Source of the DNA: Phoronis australis | Taxonomy: Eukaryota; Phoronida; Phoronidae | Length of the DNA: 43,144 nt | Assembly (NCBI GenBank): GCA_002633005.1 | Contig: NMRA01000234.1 | Coordinates: 561,250 to 604,393, forward strand | Direction of reading: 5' to 3' | Shown here: one piece after another, positions 30,322 through 41,879 of the stretch | Layout: each line of letters opens with the position of its first letter | Position numbering within the stretch: the stretch's first letter is position 1 | Notes under the pieces: model-generated | The model's input: the letters and a program-made list of their open reading frames with translations, nothing else | What the model was told of the DNA's origin: nothing | Databases searched by the model: none | Program-made: the position numbers and the translations under genes

Positions 30322-30478
30322 TAAAGGTGGTTTAACAAAACCAGGTTTAAGACTTAAACCTGGTCTTCCTGCACCTGGTCTAATTTTAGACCCAATTTGC
30401 ATTTCACCAATGTGGTTTAAAAGTCTGAAAGCCTGGTTTTGTTAGACCAGGGAGTCGGTTTAGTAAAACCAGGTTTAA
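30322..30478. mobile_element. Palindrome-rich MITE-like repeat
   Basis: ACCAGGTTTAA recurs in both orientations at least six times in 160 bp, including a perfect 11-bp palindrome with a 3-base centre (accaggtttaa-gac-ttaaacctggt, near 30341). The outer phrases 'ggtttaacaaaaccaggttt' and 'ggtttagtaaaaccaggttt' are direct copies. Boundaries and target duplication are uncertain. Confidence 0.5.
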
Positions 30479-30946
30479 AGTATCTAAGCCATCGTGCTGT
30501 GTCGATCTGGATTAACCCAACTAAGAAACTATTGAAGTGCTTCAATGAAACCTTGATCACGTGGGTATACAATGGCACACACTAGTAGAATCAGTGCAGA
30601 CATTTGCGAAAAAGATGTAAAAGCTTTTCTCATGGGGAAAAATGTAATGTCTGTGACCAACACACGTATACATACATAAAAGTACATGCTCACGATTAGC
30701 CGTAATATCATAAATGTCCAACTTTATTTCCGTGCCATTTTAGTGTTTATTTTTCGGGGCCAAAGGGAGGGCAAGACCCCTTCCCGGCAACATTAAATCG
30801 GAGACCATGGAGGTGGAACTCAGAAGAATCAGAAAATGCTGTCTTCAGTCAAAGCCGTAGCGCGTATCATAGTGACGATGACGCCCTGCTCGACCAGTCG
30901 TATTCTGAAGAACCCGCAGGACACTATCCAGCACGAACTGGTCTAC

Positions 30947-31107
30947 ACATAGGCGGATCCAAGGGGGTCAAGGGGTCCGGACTCCCTTTTTGCTTGATTT
31001 TAGTGAGATAAAATCCATAATCTTCAAATTGTTAACTTGGTCCCCCCTTTTAAAAAGTCCTTGACCGACCCCCTCCCTTAAAAGTCGTGGATTCGCCCCT
31101 GCTATGT
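30947..31107. mobile_element. Short MITE with GGCGGATCC-type ends
   Basis: Ends acataggcggatccaagg and (rc of right end) acatagcaggggcgaatcca are imperfect inverted repeats; the left end has lost about five bases. The CAGGGGCGRATCCA end is shared in kind with the element at 21728. Confidence 0.55.
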
Positions 31108-32214
31108 TTGATCTTGTGTCGTAGTAAAACTGAATATTGAAAATTCTTATTTTATCAAATGTCTCAAAAACCACACGTGGTGGAAATATGGTCCAGCTTC
31201 TGGCTACCTCCGTGCTTGGGATGACAGGGTCTGAGCAGCCATAGTCCACAATAACTTTGGCGTGAACACAACACCAAGATACTTGTAGCTGGCGTGGAAA
31301 TCACTTCGAGTTTTTTACCTCCAAAATGCCACCTTGGACAAATGCAGTATTGAAACGAATGCTCAAATTTTACATAATGTTAAACTCGATAGTTGTTTTT
31401 TTGTAAATTGCATAGAAAATTAATTGTGCCACCATAACAATTTACATGTTTGACACGTCTTCACGTGATGTGACCAACATATGACCTGTGTGAAGACATA
31501 TGAATACAGTGCCTTCAACAATTTGCTTCTCAATATAGATGAGCTTCCCAGGTTGTACACGTGCGTCTGTTGATGTTAATTTTGCTTTTAAGACTCGTTT
31601 TAATATAGGTTAAATAGAAAACTCGCGCATACAGTTGTACAATTTTACTTTACTATTTAGACAGATTTATAGCAACATTTTTCATATCACTTTTGGCTAT
31701 GGATATTCTCATGCTACGACCGGTAGGGTTCGCGTTAATCACGTGCGGGCAGAGCCTGATAGTGGAAAGCCATACGAGTTCCTGAATCGAAAGTTGACAG
31801 ACAGGAAACAAAAAACACCGACCTATCCGTTTGGGAGACCACGACTCCTAAGGTAAATCTCTGTTCACGAATCAAGACTGACGGACGACCTGCATCTAAC
31901 TTCGTCGTAGCCCCCATGAGGTTTAGTTTTTGAAAGTTTCCATTCATATGCAATGCCCTCGAAGATCTCTTCCGCTTATTCACTGCAAGATGACATGTGG
32001 CACGATTTTCCATTGAGAACACTCTTTTGGTATTCAGAATCTCTAAAAGGCGAGTTTATTGATCTGGATTGTGTAATGACGTGGTTACCTGGTTGTTGCA
32101 CTTCGATTACTTGGTGTGCTCGTTGTTCATTGGAAAGCGCAATAACCCCTCGTGGGAAATAATAGCATGACCCTTGAATGTCTCCCTTTGAGTGGGTCGG
32201 CCTGCTGTTTCAGA
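31108..32214. other. Sequence before the tandem array
   Basis: Overlapping open frames on both strands at 31635-32022 (minus: 95 codons; plus: ending at a donor-like CTAAG-GTAAAT near 31853) look protein-like, but neither is recognised and only one can be real, if any. A strong acceptor (gcctgctgtttcag) ends at 32214. Confidence 0.3.
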
Positions 32215-32287
32215 TTGCGGCCATTTCCTTGAAAGCGCGCACCGTGAGGAGATGATGTCTTACCCGATACATGAAGGACGATATAGG
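32215..32287 (+). other. Exon-like segment, array unit 1
   Basis: Acceptor gctgtttcag, 73 bp, donor TATAG-GTGCGT. The frame encodes CGHFLESAHREEMMSY and PIHEGRYR. It is the best-formed of the four homologous segments because both splice signals are good. The family is not recognised. Confidence 0.4.
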
Positions 32288-32605
32288 TGCGTAACTTCTG
32301 TCATTAATTACATTTTTATCTGGCTGATTGCTGTTACAGTTCTCCACCTGTGGCAACTGTTTGGTGTACAGGTAGTTGTAAAACGTATACGTTTTAAGTG
32401 TCGCCTGTATTTTACAGTAGTTGTACTTTGGGTTATACTCATACATTAGTGTTCGGGTCGTGATGACGCACATTTATTCAAGTGGATATTCACTGAAAAG
32501 AGTATGGCTTTAAGAGAAGAACTGCTGTCCGTGTAAATACTCTGAATATACATTTGAATTTATGTATTTCTGTATGAGTAAGCAAAGCCTACGATGTACA
32601 ATAAG

Positions 32606-32650
32606 TGTTATTATTATTATTATTATCAATATCATTATCATTATTAAATG
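32606..32650. repeat. (ATT)n-rich microsatellite
   Basis: Short imperfect ATT/ATC run in unit 1, absent from the other units. Confidence 0.8.
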
Positions 32651-34390
32651 GATATATCTATCCATCTATCAAATGTATTATCATTAGCTTTCATTAGACG
32701 TTACTTGAATTGCTGAATTTAACGATCCTCCTAATTCCGACTGACAATTGTACTAACATACTAACTGGGGCCCTAATATAAGTCCCGTTTTATGGACTCC
32801 GGATCCTATCTGTCCCGGGTTTTTGTGTCCCGGTGTTTTGCGTAATAGTGCAGACACTAAGCGGACGAGTGTGCAAGTTTTAGCAACACTTGCCATTTAG
32901 ACCCACATGACAGTTGTCAGGTGCTTTTCGATCCTGATTTAGGGCATAATTTCAACAAGTAATAAAGTAACGTGTTATTTTTATGCATTGTCCTTAGTTG
33001 TATTGGATTCTGGTCGTTGTCAGATAAAGCAATGCCCCCTGGAATTTTGGAATGCTAGCTCACTTCTTGAAAATGCGCCTTTAGTTTTCGAGATTTCGGC
33101 TAGGTTGCAAACGGCGAACTTGGGTATGTTAATTTTCTTGGTTCATCGAGCACTGACCAATGACAGATAGAACTCGGTGTGAAAGTAGCCATTGTCTCCC
33201 TGGAGAAATTGTCCGGCTTGCGTGTATTTGAATGAAGCATCCGGCTAATCCTCTGATTATCCTGCCAGTACACCGGCATTCAAATACATGCAGCTAGGAC
33301 TTTCTCTGCAGGGGAACAATCACAGCTACCCATGCACACCAGGACACATAGAACTCCGTCCAATGCAATGAAAACTGGACATACCGAACCCGGGACACGT
33401 ACATATGTAGAATCCCGATATGCATAAAACGGGAACACATCAGGATGACCCCCAACATATGGATCAGAACAATGATTCCCGTGATCGATAACTGCCTTGG
33501 TAGATTTTTCAATTAATCTCGAAGTGTCAACTTGAAAACAATAGTTGATTTGCCGATTGTCTGTAAATTTCATTACTGCACGTTTTTGTCTATTTGCACG
33601 CCATACCCATACATAAACGACAAGCTGCGACCCACGGATAACCAAGACGGAAGAAAGGTGGAAGACGAAAATTAAGAAGGGGGTTTATGTAAGCTAACTT
33701 TGCTTGCGTGTCATACTGTATTAGTATCAATAGGGTACAGCTCGATAATCCAAAGGTTCACAAGTTCGAACTCTCATAATACCCCAAATGAATAAAAGGG
33801 CATTATAAGGCCGGAGGTTCATAAATCCGACAGAAAGAAAAAACTAGTTAGTTCGAAACTAGTCCGAAGGTCTATGATGCCAGAAATCAGCGATTCAAAG
33901 TCAACGACAGCCAAGCAGCAAAATTTTGGCGGCGATAAACCATACTTCGAACATGTAAATAACTACAGCAACTCAGTGAATCGCCCAACTTCATGTTTGA
34001 ATCCCGTTTTGAGGGGCACAGGCTCTTCGAAGAACTAGTTTCAAGCAGCCGTGTGCAAATAAATCCCTGAACATTTTGCTCAAAATCACTGTTCGGAACC
34101 TAGTGTCATGAAAGTTTAAATTTATAACCTTCGGTGGGTTTTCGTAATTGTGTGGATAAGTCTTCAGATTTATGGATTTTTAGACTTGCAAGCCTTGCGA
34201 CCTATGAATACCTTAATTTCATATAAACTCTGTACACATTCTTTCCAACTTGAAGTTTTCAATTCAGGTCATATAAGGTTGTTCACTTCTTATTGTGCAA
34301 TTTTAGCGACTTGGCAAGTCGTCAAACTAGTGGGCTTTGGCTGACTAGTGTACCATTTACCCACGGCACCTGACGTCGCGAGCAGTTACA

Positions 34391-34681
34391 GTGTACCAAA
34401 AGTGCAGAAGGACCACTAACACGAATGACACCAGGGTCAAAGATATGGTGCCGTTCAGCTGTAAATCAGTATCCTGGCAGTTACCGGCTTTGACTACATG
34501 TGTGTACTCATTTGAGCCATCAAAACTTGATCAATCACTTGTATTATTTGAAAAAGGCGAAGTGAAAAATCTACTTCAGGAATACGTCTTTATCCAAGTA
34601 CACGGTTTCACAACTGGTTTCAGTGCAGTCTCTCAAAAATTGTGTTGGCAGTTGTATAACTGGGAGATCTTGTCAATATAA
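34391..34681 (+). other. Unrecognised ORF in unit 1
   Basis: 96 codons beginning MYQKCRRTTNTNDTRVKD, which contains the NDTRV phrase that also precedes the exon-like segments of the other units. The equivalent region of unit 3 (about 41458-41720) is broken by stops, which argues against selection on this frame. Confidence 0.2.
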
Positions 34682-34998
34682 AATACTCTATAGGCTCTCA
34701 GTTCGGGTCGCCTGTATTATATTCCTTCTCGGAAGTGAACTACATTGAGTCTTAATTGCTGTACTTTATTTGAGCGACTTTGTCATAAGTTAAATAGCTG
34801 GGCTTTGTTTATCATTAAAAGGATACCAAACTCGGTTTTGGCTTACTTACACATACTAAAAACGACTTTCCCCATCCAGTTCTCTGAAAGAAAATAATGC
34901 TTTGTAACTTAAGGTCTGGACGAAATTTTGAAAACTTCTAACAAATTCTGCTAAACGGACAAGCGTGACCTACGCTTTTAGCAAGTTACACAGCACCT

Positions 34999-35436
34999 TT
35001 GAAAAAGACCACCCGTCAAGGACCACAACGTGCAATTCATGAGATGGGAAGTATAAGTTTTTTCAGTTGGTTCCTGCTTTTATTTTGGAAGATTGACACT
35101 AAAGATGCAAAGCAGGTGACTGAAAGTGGATTGGCTGACATCATCAATATAAGGTTTATCATCCCTACGGAACCATACAGGACCACGACGTCACGACGGG
35201 TTACAGTGCATCAAAAAGTTCCTGCAGTACCACTAATACGACTGACAACAGAGTTGAAAAGTGTATTACCGTTCAACTTTCATGAGAAAAAAGCAGTTAA
35301 AATGTTTTACACTTCAGTTACAAGTTTGTTGGGGCATCTTTTTACTTTCCTCACCAAATTTCTTTCAATGTATACTTCACCGTATGAAATACACTCACCT
35401 CGGCTCATGTATGTTAAATTCCTCCTCGAAGGTTGA
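34999..35436 (+). other. Unrecognised ORF in unit 1
   Basis: 145 codons without recognised domains. It has a hydrophobic stretch near the start (FFSWFLLLFW) and covers a second, frame-shifted copy of the motif in the ORF at 34391. Probably not a gene. Confidence 0.2.
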
Positions 35437-35902
35437 TTGGACTTTATTGCCAAGTATGCGATTTTATCTAATTTTTTACAAAATTAAATATTTTAACTCC
35501 TTAAATGTTTACATTATCGGAAACTAGAAACCCAAGTAAAATTTGAAATTTCGGTTTTTACTTGTCTGATATTCATAATGATTGCCTCACAAGAATATTT
35601 CCCTTAAGTAAAATTTAGCGAAAAAAAAAAGCACAGTAATAGCAAAACAACGGTGTCGATAACAAGTTCGAATTTCATTTGATGAAAATGTTCCAAGACG
35701 TAATCTCAAAAAACTACTAATGTTCTAAAATATCATGATTTTATTTTAAATTCATTTTGTAAACGGTGTTTAAATCCTTGGATTTGGAAGTTTTACATAA
35801 ATCTGGACAGCTATTTCTGAGATATAAAACTTCAAAGTTGGGGAAATGTACACGATTTTGAAGCTTCAAAGTTAGAGAAATGACGTTTTTTCTATGGTCA
35901 TA

Positions 35903-36064
35903 CAAGACCTCGCCACAACTGGCAGTGCACCTGGCCAAGATGTCGCTGAACCACCAACACAAAATGACACCAGAGTCGGAAAGGTAAAAAATCCCAGGAG
36001 TTGCCTTTTACGTGAGGGCGTGCACCATGAGATCATGTCTTACCCGATACATGAAGGGCGATAG
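35903..36064 (+). other. Exon-like segment, array unit 2
   Basis: Frame reads AEPPTQNDTRVGKVKNPRSC, then HHEIMSYPIHEGR and a stop where unit 1 has TAT. A donor-like AG-GTGTGT follows. Confidence 0.35.
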
Positions 36065-37389
36065 AGGTGTGTAACTCGTTATTGATAACATTTTTGTCTG
36101 GCTGACACTTAAGTTACAGTTACCCACCTGTGACAAATGTATGGTGTCCAGATAATTGGGTTGTACTCAAGTATTAGTCTTTGGGTTGCCATGACGCACA
36201 TGTACTTCGATTAGATAAAGCTCTCCATCCATCATATCTATTACCATTTGCTTGCAATAAGTGTTTGTTACTTGTCTTGCTGGTACAATCTTTTTAATCC
36301 CGACTAACAATTGCACTAACATACTAACACCAATCCTAACCTATCAAGACTTACAGCATGAATAAATCCAAACGACGTTCAAGGTCACAAAATGCATGCT
36401 GAGTGGTGTGATTTGAATTCCTCTCAAAATGCCAAGATCAAATGGAGCTGAACAGTGGTTCCCGTGATCGATTACTACCGTGGCAGGGATGAGGATTTTT
36501 GAATTAGTTTTCGAATGTCAAATTGAAAACAATAGTTGATTTATCGATTGTTTGTAAATTTTATTTATGAACATTTTCGTTTATTTACTTACCATGTCCA
36601 CGCCACAACGATACGATTCGACTCACGGATAACCAAGACGGAAGAAGCATGAAAGACTGAAAATTAACAACCGAAGACTAAAATTAAGAAGGAAATTTAA
36701 AGTAGCGTGCAAGTCACAGTGCATTAGTACAAATAAGATGGAGTTCGATACTCCGAAGGTTCGAAAGCCTGATGGCAAGTTATGTAATGTTACTGAATGA
36801 TTTTTTTTTAAATACCCTATCAGGCAAATAAAAGCGTTTCTAAAAACAGCCCTATCAAACTGATAGTAAAATAACTAATTTTCTTTCAGACTTATGTTGA
36901 TCTTCGGATTTATTTATTTGTCGACTTGTAAACTTTCAGAGCCATGAATTCCGTAATTTCATACCTTCCGCCTACAATTGTTCTCACTTGTAGTTTTCAA
37001 TTCAGATCATATGGGTTCATTGTTTCGAGGGGATTAACTTCTTTCGAACCTGATTATAGTTTTTATGCGCAAACGTATTTATATGTTGACTCATTATGCC
37101 GTCATCTCCGTCCATCCGTTCGGAGTCTGGCGTCCAGCTTCCGCTCCAAAAGAACCTGGACGTATGTTCAGGAAGTTTTGCACATGTGTTTCTTTCGTGG
37201 ATGGGACGGCATGAGCGAACTTTCAGGCGAATCCGACTATTGGTGTGACCCCTAGTGGCAATTTTAGTTTTTTACGTTTACCTCTGTAACTTCAGAAGTC
37301 CTGAACAGATTTTCATAAAAACTGGTACATAGGCACCTATCAGTGAAAGGAGGTTAACCTCCCGTTTTCAGATGGATTCGACGTAGTTT

Positions 37390-37403
37390 GCGCCACCTAG
37401 TGG
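37390..37403 (-). promoter_or_regulatory. CTCF-type core motif
   Basis: The minus strand reads CCACTAGGTGGCGC, an exact consensus fit, in copy C. Confidence 0.5.
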
Positions 37404-37813
37404 CCATGTTTTGGTGTCTTCGAGTTTGGTTTTTGCGTCCACCCCTCTATCAACCAAACCGCTCAAAGGATGATTGTGAAAATTGACATGTATGACGATG
37501 ATTTTCCGACGACTTCGACTACTATGGCGCCTCCTAGTGGCAGTTTTTTGTGCCTATGGCTGCATGTCCTAAACCGTTCGCAGGATCTTTAATAAATTTA
37601 GAAAGTGTATTTATGTGATGTTGATGACGACGGAGGACAACAACTTTCGGACAGATCTGACTACAGGTGTGCCACCTACTGGCAATTTTATTTTTTACGT
37701 TTACCTCTGTGTGTTCAAACGTCCTCAACGTATTTTCATAAAATTTGGCAAACGCGCATCTGTTAATTAAGTGACGCTTATCTCTCCGTTTTCAGATGGA
37801 TTCGACCTAGTTT

Positions 37814-37827
37814 GCGCCATCTAGTGG
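37814..37827 (-). promoter_or_regulatory. CTCF-type core motif
   Basis: The minus strand reads CCACTAGATGGCGC, an exact consensus fit, in copy C. Confidence 0.45.
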
Positions 37828-38118
37828 CCATTTTTACTGTTTTCGAGTCTGTTTCTGGCGTCCAGTCATCTATAAACGAAACCGCTTTCAGGATAATTGT
37901 GAAAATTGGCATGTATGTTTTTACTATAAAGTGGACGGCTGACGATGATTTTCCGACGACTTTGACTACTGTGGCGCTACTTGTGGCACTTTTGTTCTTT
38001 TTGCGCTCATGACTGTGTCTCCTAAACCGTTTGCAGGATCTTTACTTAATTTAGCGAGTGTATTTATATGATGTTGACAACGGACGACGACGACTTTCGG
38101 ACGGATCTGACTACTGGT

Positions 38119-38132
38119 GTGCCCCCTAGTGG
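38119..38132 (-). promoter_or_regulatory. CTCF-type core motif
   Basis: The minus strand reads CCACTAGGGGGCAC, an exact consensus fit, in copy C. Confidence 0.5.
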
Positions 38133-38637
38133 CAATTTTAGTGTTTTACGTTTACCAGTCTGTACCTTCAAAGATCCTCAACAGATTTTCATAAAGTTGT
38201 GAATATAGGTATCTATGTTTTTGGATGGAATTGAGATATTTTGCGCGACCTAGTGGCCATTTTTGCTGTTTTCAAATCTTGTTTTTGGCTTCCACCCCTC
38301 TATCAACGAAGTCATTCTAGGGATAGTTTTGAAAATTGGCGTATATGTTGTCAGTGCAAAGATGACGTTTGATGATGGCAATTGACTAGTGGTTGTAATG
38401 TTTTGTTTTGCGCCAATAGCTATATCTCCTAAACCCACTTCAGGATCTTTATTAAATTTAGTAAGTGTATTTATATGAAGATAACAACAGACGACGACTT
38501 TCAGGCGGATCCAACGAACGCTTTGCCCACAAGTGGCAATTTCATGTTATTCTGTTTTCCTTTGTTTCTCTGAAGTTCCTTGACAGATTTTTATGAAATA
38601 CGGCATGTTCCCGTTTTTGGATGGATTATACGTTTTT

Positions 38638-38651
38638 GCGCCATCTAGTGG
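38638..38651 (-). promoter_or_regulatory. CTCF-type core motif
   Basis: The minus strand reads CCACTAGATGGCGC, an exact fit, in the last monomer of copy C about 70 bp before the 3' hairpin. Confidence 0.45.
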
Positions 38652-38798
38652 CCATTTTTATGATACAAATAAATAACCCTAAAAGCACACCATTTGCGAT
38701 GCATTCGTGGGAGCAATTCAACGTTCCGCGTTGCTCTTGTTTAGGGACTTGTTCTTTCGTCAAACTACTGGCTGACCAGTATACCATTAACATGGGAG

Positions 38799-41700
38799 AT
38801 TTTACAAAAATCTGAACTGCTATTTCTAAGATATCAACCTTTAAATTTGAGAAATGTGGACACTTTCTAGGGCCACGCAGCATCCGAAGTAGCAGGACGC
38901 TGTCCTTGCCACCACTGGCAGCGAACAAAAATGTCACTGAACCGTCACCATGTAATGACACCAGAATAGTGAAAGTAAAAAATGCAGGAAATTGCCTCTT
39001 CCTTGAGGGCGTACGTCATGAGATGCTGTCTTACCCGATACACAAGCTACGACTGAGGTGCGTTACTTTCGTTATTGATAACATTTTGGACTGGCTGTCA
39101 CGTGCAGTTACAGTTCTCCACCTGTTACAACACTGTGCTGTCCAGGTCGTTGAAATACATTTCTAGTGTTAGCTGTATTTTAGTAGTACTTACTCTGGGT
39201 TCTCCTCATATATCAATGCTTTGGCCGTGATTACGCTCATTTATTCCAATAGATAGACTGTAGATCTGTCCATCTATCAATTGTAGTTTCATTCGCTTGG
39301 ACTAGACGTTTGTTACTTTTCTTGCTTGTGCATTAACGTTTATGCAAACACACATTCTAATCCCGCCAACAATTCCAATTAAATACTAATACCAGTCCTA
39401 ACAAACCTAAAAACATCACCAATTAATCCAACTGACGTTCGAAGTCACAAAATGTGTGCTGAATGTCATTATTTGAATTCCTCTACAGATGCCACAACGG
39501 GATGGAGCTAGGCTGTGTTTCCCGGTATCAATTTCTGGCGGAGCTAAAGACAAGGATTTTCAATTGATCTGCGTGTGAGAAATTGAAAACAGTTAATTTG
39601 GCCATTGTTTGTAAATTTTTTCAATACTCGTTTTGTGTGTTTACACGCAGTACCCATACCCCAGCAATACGCTGCGATCCACGAATAACCAAAACGGACG
39701 AAGCAGTTCTTCAGACGAAAATTGTGAAGGTAAACTATTGTTGCTTGTGTTTCATACTGCATTAAATAGGGTGAAGCTCAATACCTTTAAGGTTTTCAAA
39801 TCTGTGCCCACTATACAAACGAAAATGTTTACAAAAGCCCTATCGGGCCGCAGGTTCACAAACTCGACAAAAAGCTTTTAGTTCGAAAACAGTTAGACAA
39901 TTAAAGAGACCAGAAGCCAGTGATTCGACTTCAAGGACATAGGAGCAACAAAATTTTAGTGGCTGTATTCCAAAAGTTGAAAATGTTAATAAAAGCGACA
40001 GTTCAGTGCACTTTGTCAAACTTTGTTTGGATGCTTTACCAAGGGACTGGCTCTTAGAAGAATTGGTTCCAGGGAGGCGCGTGCTTACAAATCTCTAAAC
40101 ACTTTGTTCGAAATCACTGTTCAGAACCTCGTAACGTGAAATTTTGAATTTTTAGCTTTCGAACTAATGGTCTCTCGGACTTGCGAGGATATTTGAATTG
40201 ATAGATTTGTTTACTTGCAAACTTTTGGAGTCATGAATACCGCGATTTCATAATTTTGGCCTACACTTTTTTACTTAAAATTTTCAATTCAGATCATATC
40301 ATTTCATTTTTTCTAGGGGGGTTGACTTCCGTTTAACATTATTGTACAGTCTGTCGCACACCCTTGACAAAGAGCTCATCTCTTGAAACGTGGGGACATT
40401 TTGATATATTTTAGTACCGACGCTCGTCGTTTTAGTTTTACTATTTTATATTCTTATCCGTCGGTAACTGCACGGCATTTCAACATCTATTTGATAACAT
40501 TATTCTATGCCTTTTAGATACTTGGCCTTTCGTCAAAGTATTTGACATTAGCTGACTAGTACACCATCAACATGCGAGATCTGACATTGGGAACAGTGAC
40601 AGTATACCAACATTTCTGTAGGACCACTGACAAGAATCACACCAGAGGCAAAAGGTATGTTTTCGTCGATTTACACGTCATACCCATACCCATACCCCAA
40701 AGGTAACCTGCGACCTTCGTTAAACCAAAACGAAAGAAGAAAGATTTAAGATGAAAATTATGAAGGTAAAGTTGCTTGGGTTTCATACTGCAGTGTACAG
40801 CTCAATACCTTGAAGGTTTTCAAATCAGTGGCCATAATACAACAAATGAAAATTCATTGAAAAAAGCCCTATCAGCCTGAATGTACGCAAATTCGACAAA
40901 AAAGCTTATTAGTGCGAAAAAAATTCGACGATCTGAGAGAAGAGAAGTCAGTGATTGAAAGTTAATGACAAAGGAGCGGTAACATTTTAGAGGCGGAAAA
41001 CCAAAACTTGAAAATAAAAATAAAAGCGACAGTTCAGTGCACATTTTGTTTGGATTCTTTACCAAGGCACTGGCTGTTCGAAGAATTCGTTTTAAGAAGC
41101 CGCTTGCTTACAACTCTTCAAACATTTTGCTCGAAATCACTGTTCAAAATGCCTCGTGACATGAAAATTCGAACCTTTCGTTTTCGAACTGTTGGTCTTT
41201 CCTGCAGGCTTGTGTGGATATTGACGGATTTATTTACTTGCTTGTCTTTGAAAACAAGGGATACCGGCATTTCATAACTTTACCCCACACTTTTTCTCAC
41301 TTGTAGTTTTCAGTTCAGATCATATGATTTCATTGTTTCCAAGGGGTTATCATTATTTTAGGTCTTTTAGGTACTTGGCCTTTCGTCGAACTATTTGACT
41401 TTGGCTGACCAGTATACCATTAACATACGAGATCTGACATTGCGAACAATGATAATATACCAAAAGTACTGCAGGACCACTGATACGAATCGCACAAGAG
41501 TCAAGGTTCCGTTAACTTGTAAACATCATAGAGGCTTTTAGGTTTTACTACACGTTTGTGCTCCTGTGTGTCATCAAAACATGACCGACATTTTTTCGAT
41601 ATGGAAAAGGGAAGTGTAAAATCTACTAGCCAGTCATTCAGGTATATGTCTTTATTAATGCACAATGACTCACATCTAGTTTCAAGGCATGTTCTCTTCA

Positions 41701-41879
41701 AAACCATTAAAAGCTAGCAAAAACCAAAGACCCATTGTTAATTAAACAACCGTGTCAAAACATGATCGAAAATCATTTGATGAAAAGTTTCGAGAAGTGA
41801 TCTCAGAAACAATGTTGATGTTCTAAATTGTGATTATTGCACTTTCGTTTTGTGAAAGACGTTTAAATAGTATGTGAAA
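38799..41879 (+). repeat. Tandem array, unit 3 (~3.1 kb)
   Basis: Same anchor order as unit 1. An inner block is itself duplicated about 1.03 kb apart (39740-40300 and 40770-41345; shared phrases 'gcgacagttcagtgcac', 'gtttcatactgca', 'ttcagatcatat'). Confidence 0.8.
38906..39057 (+). other. Exon-like segment, array unit 3
   Basis: Frame reads NVTEPSPCNDTRIVKVKNA, GNCLFLEGVRHEMLSY, PIHKLRLR and ends at a donor CTGAG-GTGCGT. It aligns residue for residue with the unit 2 and unit 4 segments upstream and with unit 1 downstream. An internal acceptor-like TGCAG lies at about 38986. Confidence 0.4.

Larger units (their letters stand above)
32215..35790 (+). repeat. Tandem array, unit 1 (~3.6 kb)
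   Basis: First of four diverged direct repeats. Shared anchors in order: the exon-like MLSYPIHEGRYR segment, 'ccatctatcaa', 'cccgtgatcgat...ttgaaaacaatagttga', 'catactg...aaggtt', 'ttcaattcag-tcatat', 'tggctgac-agt-taccatt', a 'ggaccac-aa-acgaatgacacc' motif, and 'ttttacataaatctg...ctatttctgaga' at the end. In this unit the 'accac...ctgac' motif occurs twice (about 34403 and 35222), which makes it longer than the others. Confidence 0.8.
37060..38741 (+). mobile_element. Helentron-like (HINE/pearl-type) element, copy C
   Basis: The longest copy, with about eleven monomers. The 5' end is tttttatgcgcaaacgtatt, then the gtcatctccgtcc segment; the 3' end has the hairpin CAACGT-TCC-GCGTTG (38719-38733) and GCTCTTGTT. 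Boxes at 37390, 37814, 38119 and 38638 match the CTCF core exactly on the minus strand, and others are one or two changes away. Units 3 and 4 of the surrounding array carry the same flanking anchors without it, so it inserted after the array formed, with no obvious target duplication, next to T residues. Confidence 0.85.
35791..38798 (+). repeat. Tandem array, unit 2, interrupted by copy C
   Basis: Same anchors as unit 1. The 1.68-kb Helentron-like element at 37060-38741 sits between the 'tcagatcatatg...ttcattgtttcgaggggatt' anchor and the 'tttcgtcaaactactggctgaccagtata' anchor. The underlying unit is therefore only about 1.3 kb, lacking the part with the 'gaccac' motif. Confidence 0.8.

Noticed and set aside
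31635-31856. Plus-strand exon ending at CTAAG-GTAAAT
   Set aside because: The acceptor lacks a pyrimidine tract, the minus strand is equally open, and its phase does not fit the next exon-like segment.
33280-33645. 121-codon minus-strand frame in array unit 1
   Set aside because: Equivalent minus-strand sequence in units 2 and 3 is broken by stops, so the frame is not conserved.
38970-39060. OTU-type cysteine protease motif, suggested by GNCLF
   Set aside because: The catalytic Asp before GNC is Pro or Ala, only one of four units keeps neighbouring residues, and the sequence after GNCLF does not resemble an OTU domain.
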